Position numbers and translations under genes: made by a program. A stretch of DNA of 64,000 nt from contig JAPOPC010000077.1 of the NCBI GenBank assembly GCA_026713105.1, forward strand, positions 18,503 to 82,502, written 5' to 3'. This DNA comes from Acidimicrobiaceae bacterium. GTDB taxonomy: Bacteria; Actinomycetota; Acidimicrobiia; Acidimicrobiales; Poriferisodalaceae. Positions 35,492 through 43,596 of this stretch are shown in pieces. Positions within the stretch are counted from its first letter, which is position 1, and the number at the start of each line of letters is the position of its first letter. Under the pieces are notes generated by a model, which was not told where the DNA came from, searched no databases, and was given only the letters and a program-made list of their open reading frames with translations.

Positions 35492-35782
35492 GTGAACCGT
35501 CGCGATGCCGTGCTTGAGACTCATCGGGCAGCGATCCGAACCGCCGCGGAACGCGCCAAGGCACGATCTATATCTCTGGTTGGCTCGGTGGCCCGAGACG
35601 AGGACACGGACCGGAGCGACTACGACTTCCTTGTCGAATTCGAGGACGACGCTGACCTCTTCGACATCGCAGGCTTGCAAGTGGACTTGACGGAATTGCT
35701 CGGTCAGTACGTCGACGTTGTTGATTCTTCGGCAGTGCGTGAGAGCCACCGGGGAATGTTCGAGGACGCAATACTTCTGTGA
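35492..35782 (+). CDS. mntA: MntA-type nucleotidyltransferase antitoxin
   Basis: The roughly 96-residue product has the minimal nucleotidyltransferase motif GSVARDEDTDRSDYDFLVEF, with GSxxR and the two metal-binding Asp residues of SDYD, and a third Asp in LQVDL. MntA antitoxins modify HepT by attaching AMP units. The start at GTG 35492 is inferred; the frame is open from 35441. The stop overlaps the hepT start as GTGA. Confidence 0.82.
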   Translation: MNRRDAVLETHRAAIRTAAERAKARSISLVGSVARDEDTDRSDYDFLVEFEDDADLFDIAGLQVDLTELLGQYVDVVDSSAVRESHRGMFEDAILL

Positions 35783-36123
35783 CTCGCAGCGACGCCGAGC
35801 GTGTCCGCGACATTCTCGATGCGTGCAACAACCTGGTCGAAATTGCGGCGCTGGGCCGCGCGGAATTCGACCGAAGCTGGATTCTCCAGAGCGCGGCTGA
35901 GAGACAACTCGAAATCATCGGCGAAGCGATGGCCAACTTCTCAGAAGAGTTCTTCGGTCATGGGACCAACTTGCCGATTCGACAGGCGAAGGGTCTCCGC
36001 AACGTGATCTCGCACGAGTACTTCAGGGTGAACCGCGACCGGGTCTGGAATGTCGTGAACAACAGGATTCCTCAGCTCCTGTCGGCTCTGGCCGAGTACA
36101 GGGACCAAGAGCCCGGAGCTTGA
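35779..36123 (+). CDS. hepT: HepT-like ribonuclease toxin
   Basis: The 114-residue all-helical product has the HEPN catalytic motif R-x4-H-x-Y in RNVISHEYF, preceded by LPIRQAKGL. HepT cuts RNA as a dimer and is silenced by its MntA partner, which modifies the motif Tyr. Both partners keep their key residues and a four-base overlap, so this looks like an intact pair, in contrast to the broken toxin genes at 8.2 and 20-24 kb. Confidence 0.85.
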   Translation: MTRSDAERVRDILDACNNLVEIAALGRAEFDRSWILQSAAERQLEIIGEAMANFSEEFFGHGTNLPIRQAKGLRNVISHEYFRVNRDRVWNVVNNRIPQLLSALAEYRDQEPGA

Positions 36124-36191
36124 CGCCGCCTCGCCTCAGTGTTGCCAGGTGTCCCCTTCGAACAGACCGAGCAGTTCGCCCATCGAGGGCT

Positions 36192-36218
36192 CCGTCGCAG
36201 TTCCCGTGCTAGCGACGG
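36192..36218. terminator. possible stem-loop between convergent genes
   Basis: A seven-base-pair stem (CCGTCGC and GCGACGG) with a 13-base loop lies between the hepT stop and the end of the converging membrane-protein gene, overlapping the last codons of the latter. There is no T-run. Confidence 0.25.
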
Positions 36219-36841
36219 CGATCGGGGAAGAGGGTGACGGCGAGGGCGGAGCCGATCATGCCGCCGCCGGTGGACAGCACCAGGTCGGCGACGGTGTCGT
36301 CGTAGGTGAGATCGAGTCCTCCGCCGGCGCCGGTCTCGGCGACGATCCACTCGGCCGCCTCCCAGCCCACGATGGCGAGTGCTCCTAATCCGGCACCGAG
36401 TAGCCAGGCGTCGCCGCGCGACAGCCGGGCGGCGGCCCCGCCGCGGCGGTAGCGCCAGGCGTGGAACGCTCCGACTAGCAGGATCCAGTTGAGCGTGTGC
36501 AGCACATCATCGGTGGCGTCGAACGTGTCGTAGACGTACGCCAGGTTGCCGAGCGTGTCGATCAGAAACGGGGCCACGATCAGCACGTCGGCCGTTGCGG
36601 GGTAGGGCCGGAACCGCCCGCGCACGCCCCACGCCAGCGGCACCACCACAGCAGACAGCATGAACAGCGGGAAGCGGAAGGCCATCCCCTTGCCTTCGAG
36701 GTGGTCGAGCGGGACCGCGATCGCCACGATGAAGCACAGCGCCAGCGCGATCTTGAACGCAATCGCCGTCGCCACCGCCCGACGGCGACCGTCCCAAGCT
36801 GCGACGGCGGACGGGGAGCGAGCAGGGGCAGGCGCAGGCAT
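36209..36841 (-). CDS. DUF2238/YjdF-like membrane protein
   Basis: The 210-residue product has about six hydrophobic segments and the conserved family block of acidic residues in the membrane: TDDVLHTLNWILLVGAFH, WEAAEWIV and GLDLTYDDTVADLVLSTGGGMIG. The DUF2238 family is widespread and without known function. It precedes, on the same strand, nothing closer than the oxidoreductase fusion whose stop is 69 bp upstream of its start, so the two may be co-transcribed. Confidence 0.65.
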   Translation of the reverse strand: MPAPAPARSPSAVAAWDGRRRAVATAIAFKIALALCFIVAIAVPLDHLEGKGMAFRFPLFMLSAVVVPLAWGVRGRFRPYPATADVLIVAPFLIDTLGNLAYVYDTFDATDDVLHTLNWILLVGAFHAWRYRRGGAAARLSRGDAWLLGAGLGALAIVGWEAAEWIVAETGAGGGLDLTYDDTVADLVLSTGGGMIGSALAVTLFPDRRR

Positions 36842-36910
36842 GGCGCACTCAGCCGCCGCAGGGCGGCAGCGTTGACTGCGTCGGCCCCAATGGCCGTGCG
36901 GCGAGACGGC

Positions 36911-39400
36911 TCACTGTGAGGACCGCTCGTCCGCGTCTGCGTGTTCGTCGCCCGCATCCGCGTGGTTGTCGGCATCGGAGCGGTCGAAGAGCGATTTCGC
37001 GTTGTCCAACGCCGTGCTGGTGACGCCGCCGAGGGCCTCTGCCGTCTTGCGGGTCGCCTCCTTGGCCGTGTCGGCACCCTCCGCGACGACTCGACCGGCT
37101 GCAGCCGCACCCTCGGAGATGTGTCGTCCGGCCGCGCTGACGCCGTCGGCGACGAGCCGACCAGCGCCCTTCGCGCCGCTGACGGCCGCGCCGCCCGTCG
37201 TTCTTGCGGACCCGGCTACGACATCGCCGGCGACGACAGCCATCTGCGCAATGCGCGAGATGATCGTCGCTGCTTCTGTCTTGATGAAATCGCAGACGGC
37301 ACCGACGTCTACGTTGCTGGTCACCACGTGGGCGAGCACACCGGCAGTGATGCCGGCGAGCAAGGCAACTCCCGCCGAACCGCCTGCCATTCCCACGAAC
37401 GCGACAGTGCCGATTGTGGCAGCTGCGCCTGCGGCGCCAGCGAACGCACCTTGGGCCAGATCGTCGTAGGCGTCTTCGTGCTCGGCCTTGTGGAACGCTC
37501 GACCGAACGCGACCACCGCAACGATCATCAGCAGCGGGTTGGTGCTGAGCGCCGCGGACATCCCGATGCCGGCGGCGATTCTGCCAAACGCCTGTGTGTC
37601 GGCTCGGTTCCACCCGAAGACCAGCGACGCGATCCCGACCGCAGCGCCGAGCAGGTCGGCGGCATCGTAGGTGTTCAGTTCGTAGAACCAGCTCTTGGGA
37701 ACCCCGAAATCCGTTTGCAGTGAATCGGCGACGCGGTCGAAGGTGGGCTTGTCCCAAGTGGCGAGCGGCAGGCCGCGCGGTGTGGACACGTCGCGCAGCA
37801 GTCCCTTGATGGCGCCGAGGGCCTCTTGGATCAAGGTGTCGTCGGGCGCTGCCGCGTGCGCAGCCTTGAATGCGCCGCCGATGGTGTGTCCGCCGTCGAA
37901 CAGCCGGTGGTAGCCGCCGCCGATGCCAGTCTCGAGAAAGACGGCATCCATTGCCTTGTCGTAGATGGTGGCGTTTCCCTTCACGGCGGCAGCGACCAAG
38001 TCGTTCACCTGCGCCGAGAGGTCGCTCGCCGCCAGCGCCTGGGCTGTCGCCAAGGCAGTCGATGGCATGTCGACCGTCCAGTCGAACGACCGGCGGATTC
38101 CCGCGCCGATTGCTCGCCCTGCGCTAGTGCCTGCTTGGATCACTGTGTCTCCGCTCGCTCGGGATGCTTTGGCAACGCTGCCTGCGATCGCCTTGGCGGC
38201 GGACCCCACGGTGCCAACCGCTGCGGCTGCCGCTTCCCGTGCCGACGCGCCTAGGCCTCGGGACTCGCCCCGCAGGGGGGCGATCACGCCCTCGGCGAAC
38301 TCGTTGAGCATCGCGAGCTCCTGATCCTGGGTGAAGTAGCCGACGTGGTGCCACAGGAAGAACTCGGTGACGCCGAACTCCTCGTGCAATGAGGCGACGT
38401 GGTCGAGTTCCTCCTCCCGGCTGCCTCGCCACACACGGCCCATCGGCACCACATAGGGGGGCGCGTTGTATGCCCAGTTGAAGAGCTCCTCGAAACCGTC
38501 GTACAGGTCGGCGGCCTCGGTCGGCGTTCGGCCCATCGTGAGGTGGCCGCCGATCGCCAGCGCATCGGCCGCCGTGGTGTCACGGCCTGAGCTGTGCGCC
38601 TCTTCGAGATAGATGTTGAGCGCGGTGCCGATGAAGCTCTGCCGCTCGGGGGCGACGAAGCTGACCATCTTGCCGCCCTCGCGCGCCCAGAACTTCGACG
38701 TTTCCATGCTGTAGCTGAAGGGTGCGTACACCGGCGGGTGGGGCTGCTGCAGGGGCCGGGGCACGATGCCGATCTCGCGCAGCGTCTTGTCCTGGTCGAC
38801 TGCGGTCGGGTCGAAGTCATCAGTGGGCGGGAAGTGCCATTCCATCTCGGGAGGTGCCTGCCAGAACTCGCCCTGGATCGACACCTTGTCCTGGGTCCAC
38901 AGCGACTTCACCAGGTGCCAGTTCTCGTACAGCGCGCGGCGGTTGCGCTGGTCGGCGTCGGACTTGTCGGACTCGGTGGAGGTGATGCCGAGATGCTGGC
39001 CGAACGTGCCCGTCCAGCGCGGCGTGTTGCCCCGTGAGAACCCCACGAAGGTCCGCCCGCCGGTGAAGTGGTCGAGCATGGCGATGTTCTCAGCGAGCTG
39101 GATCGGGTTCACGGCGGTGAGGTTCATCCCGAGCTGGCCGACCCGCATCCGCTCGGTGTGCTGGGCCACGAAGTAGTCCCAGAACAGCGGGTTGGTGGTG
39201 GTCTCGATGCCTTCCACCTGCAGGTGCTGCTCTGTCATGGCGAAGCCGTCGTATCCCACCGACTCGGCGAACTGCATCTGGGTGCGAATGTGATCCATCA
39301 GAATCTGCCAGCGCTCGGGTATGGATCCGGGGAGGCCGATCTGCTCGCCTCGGCGGCGCATGTAGGGCACCACGAGAATGGTGAAGCGGAAGTCAGTCAT
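36911..39400 (-). CDS. LLM-class oxidoreductase fused to a large unrecognised helical domain
   Basis: Residues 1-378 form a luciferase-like monooxygenase (MQFAESVGYDGFAMTEQHL, MLDHFTGGRTFVGFSRGNTPRW). After an Ala/Gly/Ser-rich linker (about 385-440), residues about 445-720 form a domain I do not recognise, with GNATIYDKAMDAVFLETGIG, YHRLFDGGHTIGG, GLLRDVSTPRGLPLATWDK and three hydrophobic stretches (AAVGIASLVFGW, LLMIVAVVAFGRAF, GSAGVALLAGITAGVLA). An Ala-rich, amphipathic-looking tail ends acidic. At 829 residues it is more than twice the usual length. The same domain recurs without the oxidoreductase at 43590. Confidence 0.8.
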   Translation of the reverse strand: MTDFRFTILVVPYMRRRGEQIGLPGSIPERWQILMDHIRTQMQFAESVGYDGFAMTEQHLQVEGIETTTNPLFWDYFVAQHTERMRVGQLGMNLTAVNPIQLAENIAMLDHFTGGRTFVGFSRGNTPRWTGTFGQHLGITSTESDKSDADQRNRRALYENWHLVKSLWTQDKVSIQGEFWQAPPEMEWHFPPTDDFDPTAVDQDKTLREIGIVPRPLQQPHPPVYAPFSYSMETSKFWAREGGKMVSFVAPERQSFIGTALNIYLEEAHSSGRDTTAADALAIGGHLTMGRTPTEAADLYDGFEELFNWAYNAPPYVVPMGRVWRGSREEELDHVASLHEEFGVTEFFLWHHVGYFTQDQELAMLNEFAEGVIAPLRGESRGLGASAREAAAAAVGTVGSAAKAIAGSVAKASRASGDTVIQAGTSAGRAIGAGIRRSFDWTVDMPSTALATAQALAASDLSAQVNDLVAAAVKGNATIYDKAMDAVFLETGIGGGYHRLFDGGHTIGGAFKAAHAAAPDDTLIQEALGAIKGLLRDVSTPRGLPLATWDKPTFDRVADSLQTDFGVPKSWFYELNTYDAADLLGAAVGIASLVFGWNRADTQAFGRIAAGIGMSAALSTNPLLMIVAVVAFGRAFHKAEHEDAYDDLAQGAFAGAAGAAATIGTVAFVGMAGGSAGVALLAGITAGVLAHVVTSNVDVGAVCDFIKTEAATIISRIAQMAVVAGDVVAGSARTTGGAAVSGAKGAGRLVADGVSAAGRHISEGAAAAGRVVAEGADTAKEATRKTAEALGGVTSTALDNAKSLFDRSDADNHADAGDEHADADERSSQ

Positions 39401-39457
39401 GGAGCATCATTCAAGCCAGCATTGTTGCTTTCCGCCGCCGATGAGAGGAACCGCCAC

Positions 39458-40756
39458 ATGCCCAAGTTCGAACCCGTTGCGGGTCGGGGGCTTCATCCCA
39501 TCGAAAACGCCCCGATCCCGCAGATTCGAGCCCTCCAGCTCGAGCGGCTGAAGTGGAGCTTGGCGCACGCCTACGCCCATGTGCCGGCGTACCAGCAACT
39601 GTTCGACCAAGCGGGCGTGAATCCATCAGATCTGCACAGTCTCGAGGACTTGCAGCGGTTCCCGTTCACATCGAAGAAGGAGCTGCGCGACAACTATCCC
39701 TTCGGGATGTTCGCTGTTCCCCGCGAACAGGTGCTGCGGGTACACGCCTCATCGGGCACCACCGGCAAGCCGACCGTCGTGGGGTACACCCAGGCCGACC
39801 TCGACATGTGGTCCCACGTCTTCCAGCGCTCACTGATGGCGGCTGGTGCGCGGCCCGGCGACGTCGTTCATGTCGCATACGGCTACGGGCTGTTCACCGG
39901 CGGGCTGGGCGCGCACTATGGCGCCGAGCAGTACGGCTGCACGGTGGTTCCCGCATCGGTCGGCCAGACCGCCCGTCAAGTGCAACTGCTGGTGGACTTC
40001 GACGCCGATGTGCTGTGCGCGACGCCGTCGTATGCGCTGGTGGTAGCCGACGAGTTCCGCAACCAGGGCATCGACCCGACGTCGACATCGCTGCGAGTGG
40101 GGATCTTCGGGGCCGAGCCGTGGTCGGAGGCGATGCGGGCCGAGCTCGAGGACGCGTTCGGGATCGACGCCGTGGACATCTACGGCCTCTCCGAGGTCAT
40201 CGGCGGCGGCGTGGCGAACGAGTGCGTCGAGACCAAGGACGGGCCGACGATCTGGGAGGACCACTTCTATCCCGAGATCATCGACCCCGATTCGGGCGAG
40301 GTCCTGCCCGAGGGCGAGACGGGCGAGTTGGTGTTTACGTCGCTGACCAAGGAGGCGATGCCGGTCATCCGGTACCGCACCCGCGACATCTGCTCGCTGC
40401 AGCCAGGGACAGCACGCACGATGAGACGCATGGGCCGGGTTGCCGCACGCAGCGACGACATGCTCATCATCCGCGGGGTGAACGTGTTTCCGAGCCAGTT
40501 TGAGGAGCTGGTCTCGGCCGATCCGCGGCTTACCGGGCATTTCTTTCTCGAGTTACACGAGCGGGGGCGCATGGAGGGCATCACGGCGGTGCTCGAGCCC
40601 AAGCCTGATGCCGGAGACCACGAGACGATCGAGCAGGAGTTCGCCAGCACCGTTCGCCAGCGCATCGGCATCGCGGTCGAAGTGCGGACGGTCGAGCCCG
40701 GCGGCATCCCGCGCTCGGAAGGCAAGGCCCAACGAGTCCGCGATCTCCGAGGCTGA
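39458..40756 (+). CDS. paaK: phenylacetate-CoA ligase family protein
   Basis: The 432-residue AMP-forming ligase has the PaaK layout: Y-A-H-V-P-A-Y near the N-terminus, PFTSKKELRDNYPFG, the ATP-binding loop SSGTTGKPTVVGYT, IYGLSEVIGGG, YRTRD, and the C-terminal RSDDMLIIRGVNVFPSQFE hinge with IPRSEGKAQRV. It activates an aryl-acetate or aryl acid to its CoA thioester. ATG 39458 follows GAGAGGAA. No ring-epoxidase paa genes are near, so the precise acid is open. Confidence 0.88.
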   Translation: MPKFEPVAGRGLHPIENAPIPQIRALQLERLKWSLAHAYAHVPAYQQLFDQAGVNPSDLHSLEDLQRFPFTSKKELRDNYPFGMFAVPREQVLRVHASSGTTGKPTVVGYTQADLDMWSHVFQRSLMAAGARPGDVVHVAYGYGLFTGGLGAHYGAEQYGCTVVPASVGQTARQVQLLVDFDADVLCATPSYALVVADEFRNQGIDPTSTSLRVGIFGAEPWSEAMRAELEDAFGIDAVDIYGLSEVIGGGVANECVETKDGPTIWEDHFYPEIIDPDSGEVLPEGETGELVFTSLTKEAMPVIRYRTRDICSLQPGTARTMRRMGRVAARSDDMLIIRGVNVFPSQFEELVSADPRLTGHFFLELHERGRMEGITAVLEPKPDAGDHETIEQEFASTVRQRIGIAVEVRTVEPGGIPRSEGKAQRVRDLRG

Positions 40757-40767
40757 GCGCCGGGCGA

Positions 40768-40822
40768 GGCGGCCCGGCAAACCCCGGCAATCCCTTCGCC
40801 GCCCACACCCCTTCGGGCCGCC
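40768..40822. terminator. long-loop inverted repeat between convergent paaK and fic
   Basis: Perfect nine-base arms GGCGGCCCG (40768-40776) and CGGGCCGCC (40814-40822) face each other across 37 bases between converging genes. It could form a GC-rich stem that ends transcription from both sides. There is no T-run and the loop is long. Confidence 0.3.
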
Positions 40823-40832
40823 GGATCCCGAC

Positions 40833-42017
40833 CTACAGCGGCTCCGTCCCCTCGCTGAGGATGTCGAGGTACTCAGGGTAAGCAAAGAGCCGGTTGCGCC
40901 GCTGACCGGTCACCTCTCGTGCGATCTTGAATTCGCCCAGGCGGCCGAGAGCGTCCTGCACGGCCGGTTTTGACAATTCGGTCCGGTTCATGCTCTCGCG
41001 CACATTCAGGATGGGCGTTTGGGCCAGTGCCTCGTGCACGCGGAGCGCTGATCCCGCTGCGCGCCCCGCGCGCGCTTGGATCAGCGCCCGATCACGCTTC
41101 ACCAGTTCCTCCAGGCGCTCGGTGGTGCTCAGCGCAGCGATTGCCGTGGAACGTACGCCCTCGAGGAAGAACAACAGCCAAGCAGTCCAGTCCCCGTCGG
41201 TGCGAACGCGCCCGAGAAGTTCGTAATAGCGGGACCGGTGCTGCTTGAAGAACAGGCTGAGATACAGCGCGGGAGTCGCGAGAACGCCGCGCGTCATGAG
41301 CATCAGTGTGATCAGCATTCGTCCGATGCGGCCGTTGCCGTCGAGGAATGGATGGATGGTCTCGAATTGAACATGGGCGAGGCCGGCCCGCACCAGCGGA
41401 GGCAGGTGATCGTCGTCGGCGTGCAGGAATCTCTCCAATTCCGAGATGGCCTCGTGCGCCTCCGCTGCCGGTGGGGGAACGAACATCGCGGTGCCGGGGC
41501 GCCGTCCGCCGATCCAGTTCTGCGAGGTCCGGAACTCGCCGGGGCGCTTGTCTGCGCCGCGGGCACCGGTGAGCAGGATGCGATGAGCTTCCCGCAGCAG
41601 TCGGTTGCACAACGGCAGTCCTGCGGGGTCTGCTATCTGCGCAACCGCGTGATCGAGGGCGGCGACGTAGCGCGACACCTCGAGCACGTCGTCGAGCGGT
41701 ACCCCCGGCGCGGCACCGAGTTCGTGGCGCATCAGATCGGTCAGCGAGGATTGAGTGCCTTCGATCTGAGACGACAGCACAGCCTCTTTTCGTACATAGG
41801 AGTAGATGAGCAGCGTTGGGTCGGGAAGGTGACGTATTGCGCCGTCGAACCGGCCGAGCGCCCGGCTTGCCTCGTCGAGTGCCATCACGAGCGGGCCGTC
41901 CATCAGCAGCGGCGGGCTCGGCGGCAACGGCGCCGGTACGAATGCTCGGACTTCCTCGCCGCCGACGACGGTCACGACGTAGTGGCCTGTCGGGCTGCTG
42001 TGCGATTGCATCGACAT
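40833..42017 (-). CDS. Fic family protein with N-terminal inhibitory motif
   Basis: The 394-residue product has the catalytic Fic loop HPFLDGNGRIGR, a Fic_N-type region with the inhibitory motif SSQIEG ([S/T]-x3-E-G), and a C-terminal winged-helix-like part (ESMNRTELSKPAVQDALGRLGE). Fic enzymes attach AMP or similar groups to proteins; the inhibitory Glu blocks ATP binding until relieved. I chose ATG 42017, with GAAGAG upstream. An in-frame ATG at 42065 would put the start inside the inverted repeat. The wing-helix suggests DNA binding and perhaps self-regulation at that repeat. Confidence 0.88.
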   Translation of the reverse strand: MSMQSHSSPTGHYVVTVVGGEEVRAFVPAPLPPSPPLLMDGPLVMALDEASRALGRFDGAIRHLPDPTLLIYSYVRKEAVLSSQIEGTQSSLTDLMRHELGAAPGVPLDDVLEVSRYVAALDHAVAQIADPAGLPLCNRLLREAHRILLTGARGADKRPGEFRTSQNWIGGRRPGTAMFVPPPAAEAHEAISELERFLHADDDHLPPLVRAGLAHVQFETIHPFLDGNGRIGRMLITLMLMTRGVLATPALYLSLFFKQHRSRYYELLGRVRTDGDWTAWLLFFLEGVRSTAIAALSTTERLEELVKRDRALIQARAGRAAGSALRVHEALAQTPILNVRESMNRTELSKPAVQDALGRLGEFKIAREVTGQRRNRLFAYPEYLDILSEGTEPL

Positions 42018-42053
42018 GAGTGCTGTCTCTTCAACAAGTAGGTAGTTGTGTGC

Positions 42054-42096
42054 AAAACTTATCAAACTGACGGTTTGGGCTAGTTTGATAAGTTTT
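42054..42096. promoter_or_regulatory. perfect 15-bp inverted repeat upstream of fic (candidate operator)
   Basis: Arms AAAACTTATCAAACT (42054-42068) and AGTTTGATAAGTTTT (42082-42096) are perfect inverse complements across 13 bases. The element lies 36 bp upstream of the fic ATG in an AT-rich patch that contrasts with its GC-rich surroundings. It is well placed to bind a dimeric repressor over the fic promoter. Confidence 0.65.
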
Positions 42097-42398
42097 ATAG
42101 CTGTAATATATCTAGATGGCAGCGGAACGGTGTCTTAGTCAGATAAGCTGCCTTGTCATCGCCGCTAGGCGGTTTTCAAAGTTAAAACTGCCCATGAGTC
42201 AGCGCTCTCAGGGGCTGGAACGGTACGTCCGGTTACTCCAGGTTTGGCTTGGAACGAAAGCGACGGCGCCGCAGGTGGTCGGAGCATCACTGTGCGCCGT
42301 CCTGCCGACGGCGCATTTGCGATGCGGGCACTACGGTGCGGACCGCGAGTCGGCCGTGAGCCGTACCGGCACAGCGCAACACGTCGAAGGGGAGAGCC
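42097..42398. other. 302-bp intergenic region between fic operator and NIPSNAP gene
   Basis: It starts AT-rich (TGTAATATAT at about 42103) and then returns to the window's normal composition. A 110-residue frame across it has no domain and runs into the NIPSNAP gene in another frame, so I do not call it. It presumably holds the promoter of the NIPSNAP gene, whose AGGGGAG ribosome-binding site is at its end. Confidence 0.5.
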
Positions 42399-42707
42399 AT
42401 GAGCTTTGTGGAGATGCGTCGTTACCGGCTGAAGGTGGGCGCACCTGACCGCTGGGTCAAGGAGTACTTCGAGAAGGGCTACGAGGCACAGCGCAAGTAC
42501 CTCGGCGAGCCGGTCGGCTACTACACGACCGAGTTCGGCGGCATCAACGAGATCATCCACATGTGGCGCTACGACACGCTCGAGGAGCGAGCCGAGAAGC
42601 GCAAGGCGCTCTTTGGGGACGCCCAGTGGCTGGAGTTCGTCAAGGAGATTGCGCCGCTGGTCGAGACGCAGGAGAACACGCTGCTGCGCGACATCTTCGA
42701 GGCCTGA
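42399..42707 (+). CDS. NIPSNAP family protein
   Basis: The 102-residue single-domain product has the dimeric alpha-beta barrel features of NIPSNAP: EMRRYRLKVG, GYYTTEFGGINEIIHMWRYDTLEERAEKR and a final LVETQENTLL. Bacterial members are small and often sit with catabolic genes; their biochemical role is not known. AGGGGAG precedes the ATG. The aldolase gene begins 85 bp downstream on the same strand. Confidence 0.85.
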   Translation: MSFVEMRRYRLKVGAPDRWVKEYFEKGYEAQRKYLGEPVGYYTTEFGGINEIIHMWRYDTLEERAEKRKALFGDAQWLEFVKEIAPLVETQENTLLRDIFEA

Positions 42708-42792
42708 GCTGCGGCCTGTCGTCGCGTCTCGGGTTCAGGCTCGGAGACGGATTCTGTATTGATGCACTAGCCCAACGCGGGAGCACATTTTC

Positions 42793-43596
42793 ATGCCGAA
42801 CACGATGATGGACACTTGGGCCGACGGGGGCGAGACCTTGGGCACGTGGCTGTCGATGGCGTCCAGCCATTCGGCTGAGATCGCCGGGCGTGCCGGATTC
42901 GACTACGTCTGCGTGGACATGCAGCACGGCGTGGCCGACTACCTGGTTGCGGTGGAGATGATGCAGGCCATCGAGATGGGCGGCGGCACGCCCATCGTGC
43001 GGGTGCCGTGGAACGAGCCCGGCATCATCGGGCGGGTGCTCGACGCCGGCGCTCGGGGCGTGGTCGTGCCGATGGTGAACTCGGTCGCGGAAGCAGAGGC
43101 TGCCGTGACGGCGTGCAAGTACCCCCCGCTCGGTGCGCGCAGCTTCGGGCCGGTGCTCGTGGCGGCGCGGGCAGCGGCGGGGGAGAACTACTTCGAGGTC
43201 GCGAATGCCACCACAGCCTGCATTCCCATGATCGAGACTCGCCAGGCGGTCGAGGCGCTCGACGAGATCCTGGCGATCGAAGGCGTCGATGCGATCTATG
43301 TCGGGCCAGCCGATCTGTCCATCAGCTACGGCTACGGCCCCGGCTACACCGACGACCATGCCGACTACAAGGCAGCGCTCGAGCACATCGCGGCGCGATG
43401 CGCTGCGCACGGTGTCGTGGCCGGCATCCATTCAACGGCGGAGCTGTCCGCAGACCGGCGAGGCAAGGGCTTCCGCATGCAGACCGTCGCGGGCGACGCC
43501 ATGGCGCTCGGCCGCGGCATGGCCCGCGACCTGCGCACCGCCCGCGAGTCCGGCGTCGCCGAAGCCGCCAGCGGAGCCGACGCCAAGATCTACTGA
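42793..43596 (+). CDS. HpcH/HpaI family aldolase
   Basis: The 267-residue TIM-barrel product has VDMQHGVADY, PIVRVPWNEPGIIGRVLDAGARGVVVPMVNS, CIPMIETRQAVEALDEI and VGPADLSISYG, the class II pyruvate-type aldolase signatures with metal ligands Glu (IET) and Asp (PADL). These enzymes split 4-hydroxy-2-oxo acids or make the reverse aldol. GGGAG precedes the ATG. Its last seven bases overlap the converging gene. Confidence 0.88.
   Translation: MPNTMMDTWADGGETLGTWLSMASSHSAEIAGRAGFDYVCVDMQHGVADYLVAVEMMQAIEMGGGTPIVRVPWNEPGIIGRVLDAGARGVVVPMVNSVAEAEAAVTACKYPPLGARSFGPVLVAARAAAGENYFEVANATTACIPMIETRQAVEALDEILAIEGVDAIYVGPADLSISYGYGPGYTDDHADYKAALEHIAARCAAHGVVAGIHSTAELSADRRGKGFRMQTVAGDAMALGRGMARDLRTARESGVAEAASGADAKIY

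Noticed and set aside
33270..35564. 764-codon open frame on the minus strand
   Set aside because: It runs opposite to two well-supported genes (the envelope protein and dapC), has no domain, and is the antisense shadow expected in GC-rich DNA.
36497..36919. 140-codon plus-strand frame
   Set aside because: It is antisense to the membrane-protein gene and has shadow-like His/Arg-rich composition.
42116..42448. 110-codon frame upstream of the NIPSNAP gene
   Set aside because: It has no domain, no ribosome-binding site, and overlaps the NIPSNAP start in another frame.
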